Assembly (NCBI RefSeq): GCF_016925615.1
Contig: NZ_CP070499.1
Coordinates: 620,001-684,000 of the forward strand
Reading direction: 5' to 3'
Length of the DNA stretch: 64,000 nucleotides
Source: Natronosporangium hydrolyticum
GTDB lineage: Bacteria; Actinomycetota; Actinomycetes; Mycobacteriales; Micromonosporaceae
The notes under the pieces were generated by a model that was not told the origin of the DNA, ran no database searches, and saw nothing but the letters and a program-made list of their open reading frames with translations. The translations under genes were made by a program, and so were the position numbers. Positions 34,765 through 44,463 of this stretch are shown here, piece by piece. Numbering within the stretch: position 1 is the stretch's first letter; every line of letters starts with the position of its first letter.

Positions 34765-37700
34765 GTGTACGAGCCGCTTGAGCCTGGTGTCGACCTTCCT
34801 GCCATGGAGCAGGAGGTCCTGGCGTGGTGGCGGGCGCAGGATGTCTTCCAGCGCAGCCTGACCCAGAGCGCGGACGGGCCCAGGTGGATTTTCTACGAGG
34901 GTCCGCCGACGGCGAACGGTGTGCCCGGTATCCACCACGTCGAGGCGCGGGCGTTCAAGGACGCCTTCCCCCGCTACCGGACGATGAAGGGGTACCACGT
35001 CCCGCGCCGCGCCGGTTGGGACTGCCACGGTCTGCCGGTGGAGCTGGAGGTCGAGAAGGCGCTCGGGCTGAGCAGCAAGCAGGAGATCGAAGCGTTCGGT
35101 ATCGCCGAGTTCAACCGGCGGTGCCGAGAGTCGGTTCTTACCTATGTGGACTCATGGGTGCGGATGAGCGAGCGGATGGGTTACTGGGTCGACTTCGACC
35201 GCGCCTACCGCACCATGGACGCCACCTACGTGGAGAGCTTGTGGTGGGCGCTCAAGCAGATCCACGACCAGGGGCTGCTGGTCGAGGACCACCGGGTCGC
35301 GCCCTACTGTCCCCGCTGCCAGACCGCCCTGTCCAGTCACGAACTGGGCCAGCCCGGGGCTTACCAGGACATCGTCAGCCCGTCGGCCTATGTGCGGTTT
35401 CCGGTCACCGAGGGGGCGTGGGCCGACCAGGCAGCGGATCTGCTGGTGTGGACCACCACCCCGTGGACCCTGGTCAGCAACACCGCGGTCGCGGTGCACC
35501 CGGACGTGACCTACGTGCTGGCCCGCCACGACGACCACGAGCGCGCCCTGATCGTCGCCGAACCGCTGCTCGCGGCGGCGCTCGGCGACGGGTGGCGGGC
35601 GGTGGATCAGCGCCCGGGCCGGGAGCTGACCGGGCTGCGCTACGCCCGCCCGTTCGAGCTGATCGACGTCCCGGCGGCCCACTACGTGGTCGGCGCCGAC
35701 TTCGTGACCACCGAGGACGGGACCGGCCTGGTCCACTTGGCGCCCGCCTTCGGCGCGGACGACCTCGCGGTGGGGCGCAGCCACAACCTGCCGGTGGTCA
35801 ACCCGGTCGGCCCCGACGGCAAATTCGTCGAGCAGGTGCCGTTGGTCGGCGGGATGCTGTTCAAGGAGGCGGATCAGCCGCTCCTGGCCGACCTGCGCGA
35901 ACGCGGCCTGCTGTTCCGGGAGGCGGCCTACCCGCACGCCTACCCGCACTGCTGGCGGTGCGGCCACGCCCTGCTGTATTACGCCATGCCCTCGTGGTAT
36001 ATCCGGACCACCGCGATCAAGGATCAGCTGATCGCCGAGAACGAGCGCACCAACTGGCACCCCGGCAGCATCCAGCACGGCCGGTACGGCGACTGGCTCA
36101 GCAACAACGTGGACTGGGCGCTCTCCCGGCGGCGGTACTGGGGGACCCCGCTGCCGATCTGGCGATGCGGCAACGACCATGTCACCTGCGTCGGCTCGCT
36201 GGCCGAGCTCGGCAGCCTGACCGGCCACGACCTGTCCGACCTCGACCCGCACCGCCCGTTCGTCGACGAAATCAGCTTCGCCTGCCCGACCTGCGGGGAG
36301 ACCGCCCAGCGGGTGCAGGACGTGATCGATGTCTGGTTCGACTCCGGCGCGATGCCGTTCGCGCAGCTAGGTGCCCCGCTGCGGAACGCCGACGAGTTCG
36401 CCGAGAGCTACCCGGCGCAGTTCATCTGCGAAGCGATCGACCAGACCCGCGGCTGGTTCTACACCCTGATGGCGGTCGGCACGCTGCTCTACGGCCGCAG
36501 CTCCTACGAGAACGTGGTCTGCGTCGGGCTGCTGCTCGATGCCGAGGGGCGCAAGATGAGCAAGCGCCTCGGTAACATCCTGGAACCGATCCCGCTGATG
36601 GACCGGCACGGCGCCGACGCGGTGCGCTGGTTCATGCTGGCCGCCGGGTCGCCGTGGAACGACCGCCGGATCGGGCACGAAGCCCTCTCCGAAATCGTCC
36701 GCAAGGTGCTACTGACCTTTTGGAACACCGCGGCATTCCAGACCTTGTACGGCCGGACCGCGGGCTGGACTCCGCAGGCCGAGCGGCCGCCGGTGTCCCA
36801 GCGGCCGGTGCTGGACCGTTGGCTCTGCTCCGAACTGGCCGCGCTGGTCGACGAGGTGGACGCGGCGATGGCGGCGTTCGACAGTCAGCGGGCCGCCCGG
36901 CAGCTCGCGGAGTTCATCGACCACCTCTCCAACTGGTATGTCCGGCGTTCCCGCCGCCGGTTCTGGGACGGCGACCCGGCCGCGCTGGCCACGCTCCACG
37001 ACTGTCTCGATACGGTGACCCGGCTGCTGGCCCCGCTCACGCCGTTCATCGCCGATCGGGTCTGGCGGGCGCTGGTCGCCCCCACCGACCCGGACGCTGC
37101 CGAGTCGGTGCACCTGGCGCGGTGGCCGCAGTCGCGACCCGGCGATGTCGACCCGCAGCTGTCGAGGCAGATGCGGCTGGTGCGACAACTGGTGGAGGTC
37201 GGCCGTACCGCCCGGGCGGCGTCCGGGGTCAAGGTCCGGCAGCCGCTGTCCCGTGCCCTGATCATCGCGCCGGGCTGGGCGGAGCTCCCCACCGAGCTGC
37301 GCGCGGAGATCGCCGACGAGCTCAACGTCACCGCGTTGGAGACGCTCGACGACGCCGCCACCGTCGTAGACATCACGGTGCGCCCGCAGTTCCGGGCGAT
37401 CGGCAAGCGGTTCGGCAACCGGACCCAGCCGGTCGCCGCGGCGGTCCGGGCCGCGGATCCAGCCGCGGTCGCCGCCGCGCTCCAGGCCACCGGCAAGGTG
37501 ACCATCACCTGCGAGGGTGAGGAGCTGACGCTGGGGCCGGACGAGATCGACGTCAACCGGAGCCCGCGGTCTGGCTGGTTCGTGGCTACCGAAGACAACC
37601 TGACCGTCGCCCTCGACCTGGAGATCACACCGGAGCTGCGCCGGGCGGGGGTCGCCCGGGACGTGATCCGGCTGGTCCAGCAGGCGCGCAAGGACACCGG

Positions 37701-37905
37701 CCTGCAGATCACCGACCGGATCCGGCTGCGCTGGTCAGCGTCGGGTGAGACCGCCGCATCCATCCGCGAACACCAGGACCGGATCCAGGCTGAGGTGCTC
37801 GCCGTGACCTGCACCGAAGCGGCGGACCCGGCGGCCGCGCCCGCGACGGTCACCGACGAGCAATTGGGGATCGAGGTCTGGATCGAGCCGACCGACCAAG
37901 GTTAG
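34765..37905 (+). CDS. ileS: Isoleucyl-tRNA synthetase
   Basis: 1046 residues. The GTG was chosen because GAGGAG lies seven bases upstream and forms the switch helix of the T-box. An earlier in-frame ATG (34735) lies inside that helix. It has the class I signature as GIHH after PPTANG (about residue 48), the editing domain with WTTTPWTLVSNTAV, and KMSKR (about residue 597). The C-terminal anticodon-binding and appended domains give the about 1040-residue size usual in actinobacteria. It charges tRNA-Ile in the cytosol. A 14-base gap separates it from the MFS gene, so these may be co-transcribed. Confidence 0.5.
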   Translation: MYEPLEPGVDLPAMEQEVLAWWRAQDVFQRSLTQSADGPRWIFYEGPPTANGVPGIHHVEARAFKDAFPRYRTMKGYHVPRRAGWDCHGLPVELEVEKALGLSSKQEIEAFGIAEFNRRCRESVLTYVDSWVRMSERMGYWVDFDRAYRTMDATYVESLWWALKQIHDQGLLVEDHRVAPYCPRCQTALSSHELGQPGAYQDIVSPSAYVRFPVTEGAWADQAADLLVWTTTPWTLVSNTAVAVHPDVTYVLARHDDHERALIVAEPLLAAALGDGWRAVDQRPGRELTGLRYARPFELIDVPAAHYVVGADFVTTEDGTGLVHLAPAFGADDLAVGRSHNLPVVNPVGPDGKFVEQVPLVGGMLFKEADQPLLADLRERGLLFREAAYPHAYPHCWRCGHALLYYAMPSWYIRTTAIKDQLIAENERTNWHPGSIQHGRYGDWLSNNVDWALSRRRYWGTPLPIWRCGNDHVTCVGSLAELGSLTGHDLSDLDPHRPFVDEISFACPTCGETAQRVQDVIDVWFDSGAMPFAQLGAPLRNADEFAESYPAQFICEAIDQTRGWFYTLMAVGTLLYGRSSYENVVCVGLLLDAEGRKMSKRLGNILEPIPLMDRHGADAVRWFMLAAGSPWNDRRIGHEALSEIVRKVLLTFWNTAAFQTLYGRTAGWTPQAERPPVSQRPVLDRWLCSELAALVDEVDAAMAAFDSQRAARQLAEFIDHLSNWYVRRSRRRFWDGDPAALATLHDCLDTVTRLLAPLTPFIADRVWRALVAPTDPDAAESVHLARWPQSRPGDVDPQLSRQMRLVRQLVEVGRTARAASGVKVRQPLSRALIIAPGWAELPTELRAEIADELNVTALETLDDAATVVDITVRPQFRAIGKRFGNRTQPVAAAVRAADPAAVAAALQATGKVTITCEGEELTLGPDEIDVNRSPRSGWFVATEDNLTVALDLEITPELRRAGVARDVIRLVQQARKDTGLQITDRIRLRWSASGETAASIREHQDRIQAEVLAVTCTEAADPAAAPATVTDEQLGIEVWIEPTDQG

Positions 37906-37919
37906 TGCACCATGAGTAG

Positions 37920-39161
37920 GTGCTGACGTGGATCCGGGAGACCACCCAAGGGTTGCCCCGTCGCTTCTGGTACTTGTGGACCGGCAACCTGATCAACCGG
38001 TCCGGCGCCTTCGTCACCATCCTGCTCGCGTTCTATCTCAGCCGCGACCGGGGGTTCGACTCGGCGTACGTGGGTCTCGTGGTCGGCCTGATCGCCGCGG
38101 GCGGGGCGGTCGGTGTGGTCATCGGCGGGCAGTTGGCCGACCGCTGGGGCCGCCGCCGGTCGTTGCTGTTGGCCCAGTCCCTCGCGGGGGTCATGTTGCT
38201 GGCGATGGGCTGGAGCCACCAGCCGTGGCTGATCCTGGTGGTGGGCGTACTGCTCGGCTGCTCGCAGAGCATGGCACGCCCGGTGTACGGCGCGATGATG
38301 GTCGACATTGTGCCGCCGGTGGACCGGATCCGGGCGTTCACGTTGAACTACTGGGCCAACAACCTGGCCTTCACGTTCGCGTCGATCGTCGGCGGGCTGG
38401 TCCTCGACGTCAACTACCTGCTGATCTTCGTGGTGAACGCGGCGGCCGTGGCGGCTACCGCGTTGTTGATCTTTAAATTGGTGCCGGAGACCCGGCCGGA
38501 CCCGCCGCAGCCGGTCGCCGAGACCGGTACGGATGATCCGTCGCCCCGGCGCGAGAATCCGTACGTCGACTGGGTGTTCCTCGGCGTATGCGGGTTGGTC
38601 TTTCTCAACACGATGATCTTCATGCAGTATCAGATCACGTTACCGCTGGCGATGGTCGAGGACGGGCTCGATGCCAGCACGTACGGCATGGTGATCGCCG
38701 TCAACGCGGTGATGATCGTGTTCGGCCAGTTGTTCGTGCCCAGGTTGGTGCGGAGCTGGCAACGCTCGACGCTGCTCGCCGTCTCGGCGGTGATCGCCGG
38801 GACCGGTTTCGGGCTCACCGCCTTCGCCAGCGAAATCTGGTTCTACGCGGTGACCGTGGTGATCTGGACTATCGGTGAGATGCTGCAGTCGCCAGCGAAC
38901 GCCACCATGATCGGCAACCTCTCCCCGGCCGCCGCTCGCGGGCGCTACCAGGGGATGTTTTCACTGACTATCTCGGCTGCTACCTTTCTCGCCGCGGTGG
39001 TGGGCGGCGCCGTCATGGGCTACTTCGGCGGCACCGCGGTCTGGGTCAGCTGTTTCGTCCTCGGGCTGGTCATCGCCGCGCTGCAACTGGCGATCGGCCC
39101 GGTCCGGGAGCGGCGGATCCGGGAGATCACGGCGGCCCACCCCGCGCCGGCGCAGCGGTGA
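37920..39161 (+). CDS. Major facilitator superfamily transporter
   Basis: 413 residues from GTG, with a weak ribosome site. The pattern of hydrophobic segments fits 12 transmembrane helices. The loop between helices 2 and 3 has GGQLADRWGRRRSLL, the MFS signature, and a charged central loop lies near residue 200 (ETRPDPPQP). It resembles DHA1-type drug/H+ antiporters, but the substrate cannot be told. It sits between two branched-chain aminoacyl-tRNA synthetase genes, which may be chance. Confidence 0.5.
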   Translation: MLTWIRETTQGLPRRFWYLWTGNLINRSGAFVTILLAFYLSRDRGFDSAYVGLVVGLIAAGGAVGVVIGGQLADRWGRRRSLLLAQSLAGVMLLAMGWSHQPWLILVVGVLLGCSQSMARPVYGAMMVDIVPPVDRIRAFTLNYWANNLAFTFASIVGGLVLDVNYLLIFVVNAAAVAATALLIFKLVPETRPDPPQPVAETGTDDPSPRRENPYVDWVFLGVCGLVFLNTMIFMQYQITLPLAMVEDGLDASTYGMVIAVNAVMIVFGQLFVPRLVRSWQRSTLLAVSAVIAGTGFGLTAFASEIWFYAVTVVIWTIGEMLQSPANATMIGNLSPAAARGRYQGMFSLTISAATFLAAVVGGAVMGYFGGTAVWVSCFVLGLVIAALQLAIGPVRERRIREITAAHPAPAQR

Positions 39162-39224
39162 GTTAAGGCGATCGCCCTCGGCGCCGGCCTGCGATAGGCT
39201 GCTCCGAGCCGAGGGTACGGTCCT

Positions 39225-39256
39225 AGACCCGTTCCTGTGCAGACCCGTTCTTGTGC
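39225..39256 (+). repeat. 16-base tandem repeat before valS
   Basis: Two adjacent 16-base units, AGACCCGTTCCTGTGC and AGACCCGTTCTTGTGC, differ at one base. They lie 17 bases before the valS start. They could be a slippage product or a leader element. No T-box was seen here. Confidence 0.5.
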
Positions 39257-39272
39257 GATGGAGTGACAACCG

Positions 39273-41798
39273 ATGGTGGAGAGCGCGGCTAGCGTCCCGG
39301 ACCGGCCGGCGTTGGACGGCCTCGACAACAAGTGGTCAGCGCAGTGGGAGCGCAGCGGCGTCTACCACTTCCAGGCTCCGGGCGACCGCGCCGCGGTGTT
39401 CTCGATCGACACGCCGCCGCCGACGGTCAGCGGCTCACTGCATGTGGGTCACGTCTTCTCCTACACCCACACCGACATTGTCGCCCGGTTCCAGCGGATG
39501 CTCGGCATGCGGGTGTTCTATCCGATGGGCTGGGACGACAACGGTCTACCGACCGAGCGCCGGGTGCAGAACTACTTCAACGTCCGATGTGACCCGTCCC
39601 GGCCGTACGACCCGGACTTCGATCCGTCGGCGGCGGCAGGGAGCAAGCGGGCCGTCGAGGTTTCCCGGCGCAACTTCATCGAGCTTTGCCAACAGCTGAC
39701 CGCCGAGGACGAGCAGGCCTTCGAACAGCTCTGGCGCCGGCTGGGCCTATCGGTGGACTGGCGCCTGACATACACCACCATCGGCCCGCACGCACAGCGG
39801 ATCTCTCAACTGGCGTTCCTGCGGCTGATCCAGCGCGGTGAGGCGTACCACTCGGAGGCGCCGACGCTGTGGGATGTCGGCTTCCGCACGGCGGTCGCAC
39901 AGGCCGAGTTGGAGGACCGCGAGCATGCCGGGGCCTGGCACCGGATCGCCTTCCACCAGCCGGACGGCGGCCGGGTCATGGTGGAGACGACCCGACCCGA
40001 GCTGCTGCCGGCATGTGTCGCGCTGATCGCCCACCCCGACGACGAACGCTACAAATCATTGTTCGGGTCGGCGGTCACTGTGCCGGTCTTTGGACTGTCG
40101 GTCCCGGTGCTGCCGCACCCGGCCGCCGAGCCCGACCGGGGCGCCGGGATCGCGATGTGCTGCACCTTCGGTGACCTGACCGATGTCCAGTGGTGGCGCG
40201 AGCTGGGGCTGGCGACCCGGACGATCGTGGGCCGGGACGGTCGGCTGCTGGCCGATCCGCCGTCGGGGCTGGATAACCCGGCCGGCCGTAGGGCCTACGC
40301 CGAGCTGGCCGGCGCGACCGTCGCCACCGCCCGGGAACGGGTGGTCGCGATGCTGCGCGACGCTGGCGATCTGGACGGCGAGCCGCGTCCGACGGTCCGG
40401 CCGGTCAAGTTCTACGAAAAGGGTGACAAGCCGCTTGAGATCGTGTCGAGCCGGCAGTGGTTCATCCGTTCGTTGGCCCATCAGGAGGCGCTGCTGCGGC
40501 GAGGTGCGCAGCTGCGCTGGTTCCCCCCGTACATGCAGGCCCGCTACGACGACTGGGTGCGCGGGCTCAACAGCGACTGGCTGATCAGCCGGCAACGCTT
40601 CTTCGGAGTGCCGCTGCCGTTGTGGTACCAACTGGATGAGGCGGGCGAGCCGCGATACGACCAGCCGATCCTGGCCGACGAGTCGACGCTGCCGGTCGAC
40701 CCCTCCGCGGACCCGCCGCCGGGTTACCCCGCCGACCAGCGCGGGCAGCCCGGCGGGTTCATCGGCGATCCTGACGTCATGGACACCTGGGCCACCTCGT
40801 CGCTGACCCCACAGATCGTCTGTGGCTGGGAGTCGGACCCGGAGCGTTACGCCCAGACCTTTCCGATGGATCTGCGGCCACAGGCTCACGACATCATCCG
40901 CACCTGGCTGTTCGCCACGGTGCTCCGTGCCGAGCTGGACCCGGGCACGCTGCCCTGGCACAACACGGTGCTCTCCGGCTGGATCCTCGACCCGGACCGG
41001 AAGAAGATGAGCAAGTCAAAGGGTAACGTGCTGACCCCCATGGGGTTGCTCGACGAGTTCGGCGCCGACGCGGTGCGCTACTGGGCGGCCAACGGTCGCC
41101 CCGGTACCGACACCGCGTTCGACAAGGGCCAGATGAAGGTGGGCCGCCGACTCGCCACCAAACTGCTCAACATCAGCAAATTCGTGCTGGGGCTGCCCGC
41201 GCCGGCCGGCGACGCCGCGATCACCGAGGCGCTGGACCGCTCGATGCTGGCGAACCTGGACGAGGTGATCCGGCAGGCGAGTGCGGCGCTGCACCGGTTC
41301 GACCACACCGCCGCGCTGGAGCAGACCGAGCGGTTCTTCTGGTTCTTCTGCGACGACTACGTCGAGCTGGTCAAGGCACGCGCCTACGGCGAGCAGGCCG
41401 GTCCGGCTACCGAATCCGCCCGGATGGCCCTGCGGACGGCGTTGTCGGTGTTGCTGCGGCTGTTCGCGCCGTTCCTGCCGTACGCCACCGAAGAGGCGTG
41501 GTCGTGGTGGCACGACGATTCTGTCCACACTAGTCGTTGGCCGGAGCCGACCGCAGCCGCTGCCGACGGCGCCGTCGTCACGCTGGCCAGCAGCGTCATC
41601 CGGGCGATCCGCAAGGCCAAGAGCGACGCCAAGCAGTCGATGCGGGCGCCGGTCGAGCTGGTGCGGGTGGTCGCGCCCGAGGACCAGCTCGCGGCGGTGG
41701 ATTCGATCGACCGGGACCTGCGCGCCGCCGGCAACGTGACCGACCTGGTCCTGGAGCCGGGGTCCGAGCTGCTGGTAGAGGTTTCGCTGCCGGCCTAG
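39273..41798 (+). CDS. valS: Valyl-tRNA synthetase
   Basis: 841 residues. It has the class I motif HVGH (about residue 57, after DTPPPTVSGSL), GWDDNGLPTERRVQ, a valine-type editing domain and KKMSKSKGN (about residue 578), then an anticodon-binding helical domain with WFFCDDYVELVK. It ends shortly after a short acidic beta segment, without the long C-terminal coiled coil of E. coli ValS, as in other actinobacterial enzymes of this length. It charges tRNA-Val in the cytosol. The gene follows the MFS gene by 111 bases and converges with the cupin gene. Confidence 0.5.
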   Translation: MVESAASVPDRPALDGLDNKWSAQWERSGVYHFQAPGDRAAVFSIDTPPPTVSGSLHVGHVFSYTHTDIVARFQRMLGMRVFYPMGWDDNGLPTERRVQNYFNVRCDPSRPYDPDFDPSAAAGSKRAVEVSRRNFIELCQQLTAEDEQAFEQLWRRLGLSVDWRLTYTTIGPHAQRISQLAFLRLIQRGEAYHSEAPTLWDVGFRTAVAQAELEDREHAGAWHRIAFHQPDGGRVMVETTRPELLPACVALIAHPDDERYKSLFGSAVTVPVFGLSVPVLPHPAAEPDRGAGIAMCCTFGDLTDVQWWRELGLATRTIVGRDGRLLADPPSGLDNPAGRRAYAELAGATVATARERVVAMLRDAGDLDGEPRPTVRPVKFYEKGDKPLEIVSSRQWFIRSLAHQEALLRRGAQLRWFPPYMQARYDDWVRGLNSDWLISRQRFFGVPLPLWYQLDEAGEPRYDQPILADESTLPVDPSADPPPGYPADQRGQPGGFIGDPDVMDTWATSSLTPQIVCGWESDPERYAQTFPMDLRPQAHDIIRTWLFATVLRAELDPGTLPWHNTVLSGWILDPDRKKMSKSKGNVLTPMGLLDEFGADAVRYWAANGRPGTDTAFDKGQMKVGRRLATKLLNISKFVLGLPAPAGDAAITEALDRSMLANLDEVIRQASAALHRFDHTAALEQTERFFWFFCDDYVELVKARAYGEQAGPATESARMALRTALSVLLRLFAPFLPYATEEAWSWWHDDSVHTSRWPEPTAAAADGAVVTLASSVIRAIRKAKSDAKQSMRAPVELVRVVAPEDQLAAVDSIDRDLRAAGNVTDLVLEPGSELLVEVSLPA

Positions 41799-41825
41799 CC
41801 GGCGGCCACCGCCGCCCTTCGTCGC

Positions 41826-42215
41826 CTAGCTCGGCGGCTCGTCCTCCCCGGCGGCCTCGGCGGCGTCACCCTCCGCTTTGGTGGCGTGCACAGTATCCGG
41901 GGCGTGCTCCGGCGGGCCGTAGACGGTGTAGAGCACCAGCGGGTTCGGGCCGGTGTTGCGGAAGTTGTGCCGGGTGCCGGCCGGCACCGCGACCAGCACC
42001 CCCGGCTCGACCGGCCGGGTCTCACCGGCGACGATCGCCTCGCCGGTGCCGCTGGTGAAGGTGAGGATCTGATCGGTGTCGTCGTGCACCTCCTCACCGA
42101 TCTCCCCGCCCGGTGGGATGGTCATGATGACCAACTGGGCGAACTTGCCGGTCCACAGGACTCGTCGAAAGTCGGCGCTCTGTTCCGCCACGGTGGCGAT
42201 CGTGAAGTGCTCCAT
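41826..42215 (-). CDS. Cupin-domain protein
   Basis: 129 residues, one small beta-barrel. The first cupin motif is incomplete (GEEVHDDTDQILTFTSG has one His where HxH is usual). The second is good (VPAGTRHNFRNTGPNP). A metal site is therefore possible but uncertain. The C-terminal tail is acidic and disordered. Similar small cupins are widespread with no fixed role. It stands alone, converging with valS at a 27-base gap. Confidence 0.5.
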   Translation of the reverse strand: MEHFTIATVAEQSADFRRVLWTGKFAQLVIMTIPPGGEIGEEVHDDTDQILTFTSGTGEAIVAGETRPVEPGVLVAVPAGTRHNFRNTGPNPLVLYTVYGPPEHAPDTVHATKAEGDAAEAAGEDEPPS

Positions 42216-42337
42216 ACGCCCTAGGGTAGATCAGCCGAACGGCCTATGCCGAGGCCGGACCGGTCGCGTCTGCCGGCTTCTTCTCGCCCCGGACACGTGG
42301 TGTTCACCGACTCGGTAGGGGTGGGTCACCTTCGGTC

Positions 42338-43372
42338 GTGAGCATGCCTCACGTGGAGGTGCGGGTAACCGGGGTGGCGAAGGCGTACGGCGGGGTGGCT
42401 GCGCTGCACCCGCTGGACGTCGCCATTGGCGACGGCGAGTTCGTGAGTCTGCTCGGTCCGTCCGGCTGCGGGAAATCCACGCTGCTGCGCTGCCTGGCCG
42501 GCCTGGAGACCCCGGAACAGGGCCGGATCGCGTTCGGGGAGCGGGTGGTCTTCGACGCCGCGGCTGGGATCGCGGTGCCGGCCCGCGGCCGGCGGCTCGG
42601 CATGGTCTTCCAGGATCTAGCGCTGTGGCCGCATCTGACGGTGGCGGAGAACGTCGCCTTTCCGCTGCGGGTCCGGCGCAGGCGCGACCGCGGCGGGCGA
42701 TCGGCTACGCAGGCAGCGCAGGCGGCGCTGGCCCGGGTCCGGCTGGAGCCGCTGGCGCACCGCTACCCGCACCAGCTATCCGGCGGCCAGCAGCAGCGGG
42801 TGGCGTTCGCGCGGGCGGTGGTGGCCGAACCGGAGCTGCTGCTGATGGACGAGCCGCTGTCGGCGCTCGACGCGGCGCTGCGGCAGGAACTCCGCGCCGA
42901 GCTGGCCGAGCTGACCCGCAGCCTGGCGCTGACCACTGTCTACGTCACCCACGACCAGGAGGAGGCGATGTCGATGTCCGACCGGATCCTGCTGATGTCG
43001 CAGGGGCGGCTCCGGCAGGGCAGCAGCCCGGAGGTGCTGTACCGGTCGCCGGCCGACGACTTCGTCGCCCGGTTCGTCGGCCGGTTCAACCCGTTACCCG
43101 ACGGCGGCACGCCCAACGGCGGCCTCACCGCCGGCACTGTCCGTGGCGTCCGGCCCGAACACGTACGGCTGGCCGGGCAGCCCGGCGACATCCGGGTCCC
43201 GGCCCGGGTGGCCGGGTACGCGTACCTGGGTGGGCGGTATGAGCTGCGGTGCGTCCTCGACGACCAGAGCGCCTCCTCCCCGTGGATCGCCTACCACCCG
43301 GCCGCCCCGGCGCCGGGTAGCCAGCTCGACCTGTTCGTGGCCCCCGACGACGTGATCGTCACCGCCGCCTGA
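42338..43372 (+). CDS. ABC importer ATPase, ferric-iron or polyamine type (FbpC-like)
   Basis: 344 residues from GTG; an ATG two codons in is also possible. It has Walker A LGPSGCGKSTLL, signature QLSGGQQQRVAFARA, Walker B LLLMDEPLSALDA, and a H-loop YVTHDQEEAMSMSD. The C-terminal about 100 residues form a TOBE-like regulatory domain. It is first in an operon with the substrate-binding lipoprotein and permease. Domain order and the fused permease next door resemble FbpABC (Fe3+) or similar importers. No good iron box was found upstream, so the substrate is open. Confidence 0.5.
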   Translation: MSMPHVEVRVTGVAKAYGGVAALHPLDVAIGDGEFVSLLGPSGCGKSTLLRCLAGLETPEQGRIAFGERVVFDAAAGIAVPARGRRLGMVFQDLALWPHLTVAENVAFPLRVRRRRDRGGRSATQAAQAALARVRLEPLAHRYPHQLSGGQQQRVAFARAVVAEPELLLMDEPLSALDAALRQELRAELAELTRSLALTTVYVTHDQEEAMSMSDRILLMSQGRLRQGSSPEVLYRSPADDFVARFVGRFNPLPDGGTPNGGLTAGTVRGVRPEHVRLAGQPGDIRVPARVAGYAYLGGRYELRCVLDDQSASSPWIAYHPAAPAPGSQLDLFVAPDDVIVTAA

Positions 43373-43400
43373 CCCCCTGGCAACGACGAGAGGAAACATC

Positions 43401-44462
43401 GTGTCCATCCGCAGAACCACGCTGGCCACCCGCAGCGCGCTCGCCGCCGTCCTACTGGCCACGGCGACCGCCTGCAGCGTCGACGCGGACGCCGACCCCG
43501 GCGCCGGGCCCGGCAACGGCGACGGTTGGCAGCCGGCGGGCGAGCTCACCGGCTCGCTGGTGCTCTACTCGGCGAACCCGCAGGACGCCACCGACGACCT
43601 GATCGCGGTCTTCGAGGAGCGCACCGGCGTCACCGTCGAGAAGTACGGCGACCAGTCCGGGCAGCTCGTGGCCCGGCTCGACGCCGAGTGGGACAACCCG
43701 CAGGCCGACCTGGTCTACCTCGCGTCCTGGTCGCCGGCGGCGCGGTACGCCGCCGAAGGGCGACTGGTCACACTGGAGACCGACCACCTCGACGAGGTGC
43801 ACGACGGCTGGGCGGCGCCCGGCGGTGAGTTCGTCGGCCGCGACGGGTCGGCGTTGACCCTGGTGGTCAACACGGATGTCGCCCCGCACACCCCGGCCGA
43901 CTGGGCCGACCTCGCCAGCGGCGACTGGCAGGGCCAGGTGACCATGCCGGACCCGCGCGAGTCCGGCACCGCCCGGGATCTGATCGCCGCGATGGTGATC
44001 GCCTGGGGCGAGGACGAGACCTGGGCGCTGTTCGACGACCTGTTCGACAACGGCCTGCACGTCGCCGGTGCCAACGGTCCGGCGTTGGACAATGTGGTCA
44101 GCGGATCGTACGCGGCGGTGCTCGGCGGCGTCGACTACCTCGCCTACGCCGCTGTCGAGCGCGGCGAGCCGCTCGCGGTGGTAGCGCCGGACAGCGGCAC
44201 CACCGTCTCGCCGCGGCCGCTGTTCATCCCGGCGGGCGCCGGCAATCCGGCGGCGGCCCAGGCGTTCGTGGACTTCATGCTCTCCCCCGAGGGGCAGGCG
44301 ATCTCGGTCGACCACAAGCTGCTGCCCGCCCGCGCCGACACCGCGGTGGCGCCGGACATGGTCGGCTACGACGAGGTGACCCAGCTGGAGTTCAGCTTCG
44401 ACGAGGTCGGCGAGCGCGGCGGTGACCTGCTGGCCGAGTTCGTCGCCCGCTACCTCGACTGA
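43401..44462 (+). CDS. ABC importer substrate-binding lipoprotein (FbpA-like)
   Basis: 353 residues from GTG after GAGAGGAAAC. The N-terminus is a lipoprotein signal ending LATATAC, so it is tethered to the outer face of the membrane. The mature part has the type II periplasmic binding fold of the Fbp/AfuA group: LVLYSANPQDATDDLI at the start, DLVYLASW, a MPDPRESGTARD hinge and FIPAGAGNPAAAQAFVDF. The final substrate (Fe3+ chelate, phosphonate or polyamine) cannot be told. It is followed one base later by the permease. Confidence 0.5.
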   Translation: MSIRRTTLATRSALAAVLLATATACSVDADADPGAGPGNGDGWQPAGELTGSLVLYSANPQDATDDLIAVFEERTGVTVEKYGDQSGQLVARLDAEWDNPQADLVYLASWSPAARYAAEGRLVTLETDHLDEVHDGWAAPGGEFVGRDGSALTLVVNTDVAPHTPADWADLASGDWQGQVTMPDPRESGTARDLIAAMVIAWGEDETWALFDDLFDNGLHVAGANGPALDNVVSGSYAAVLGGVDYLAYAAVERGEPLAVVAPDSGTTVSPRPLFIPAGAGNPAAAQAFVDFMLSPEGQAISVDHKLLPARADTAVAPDMVGYDEVTQLEFSFDEVGERGGDLLAEFVARYLD

Positions 44463-44463
44463 G

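Noticed and set aside
42240-42337. Iron box before the Fbp-like ABC importer
   Set aside because: AGGGGTGGGTCACCTT near 42316 matches the DtxR pattern at too few positions.
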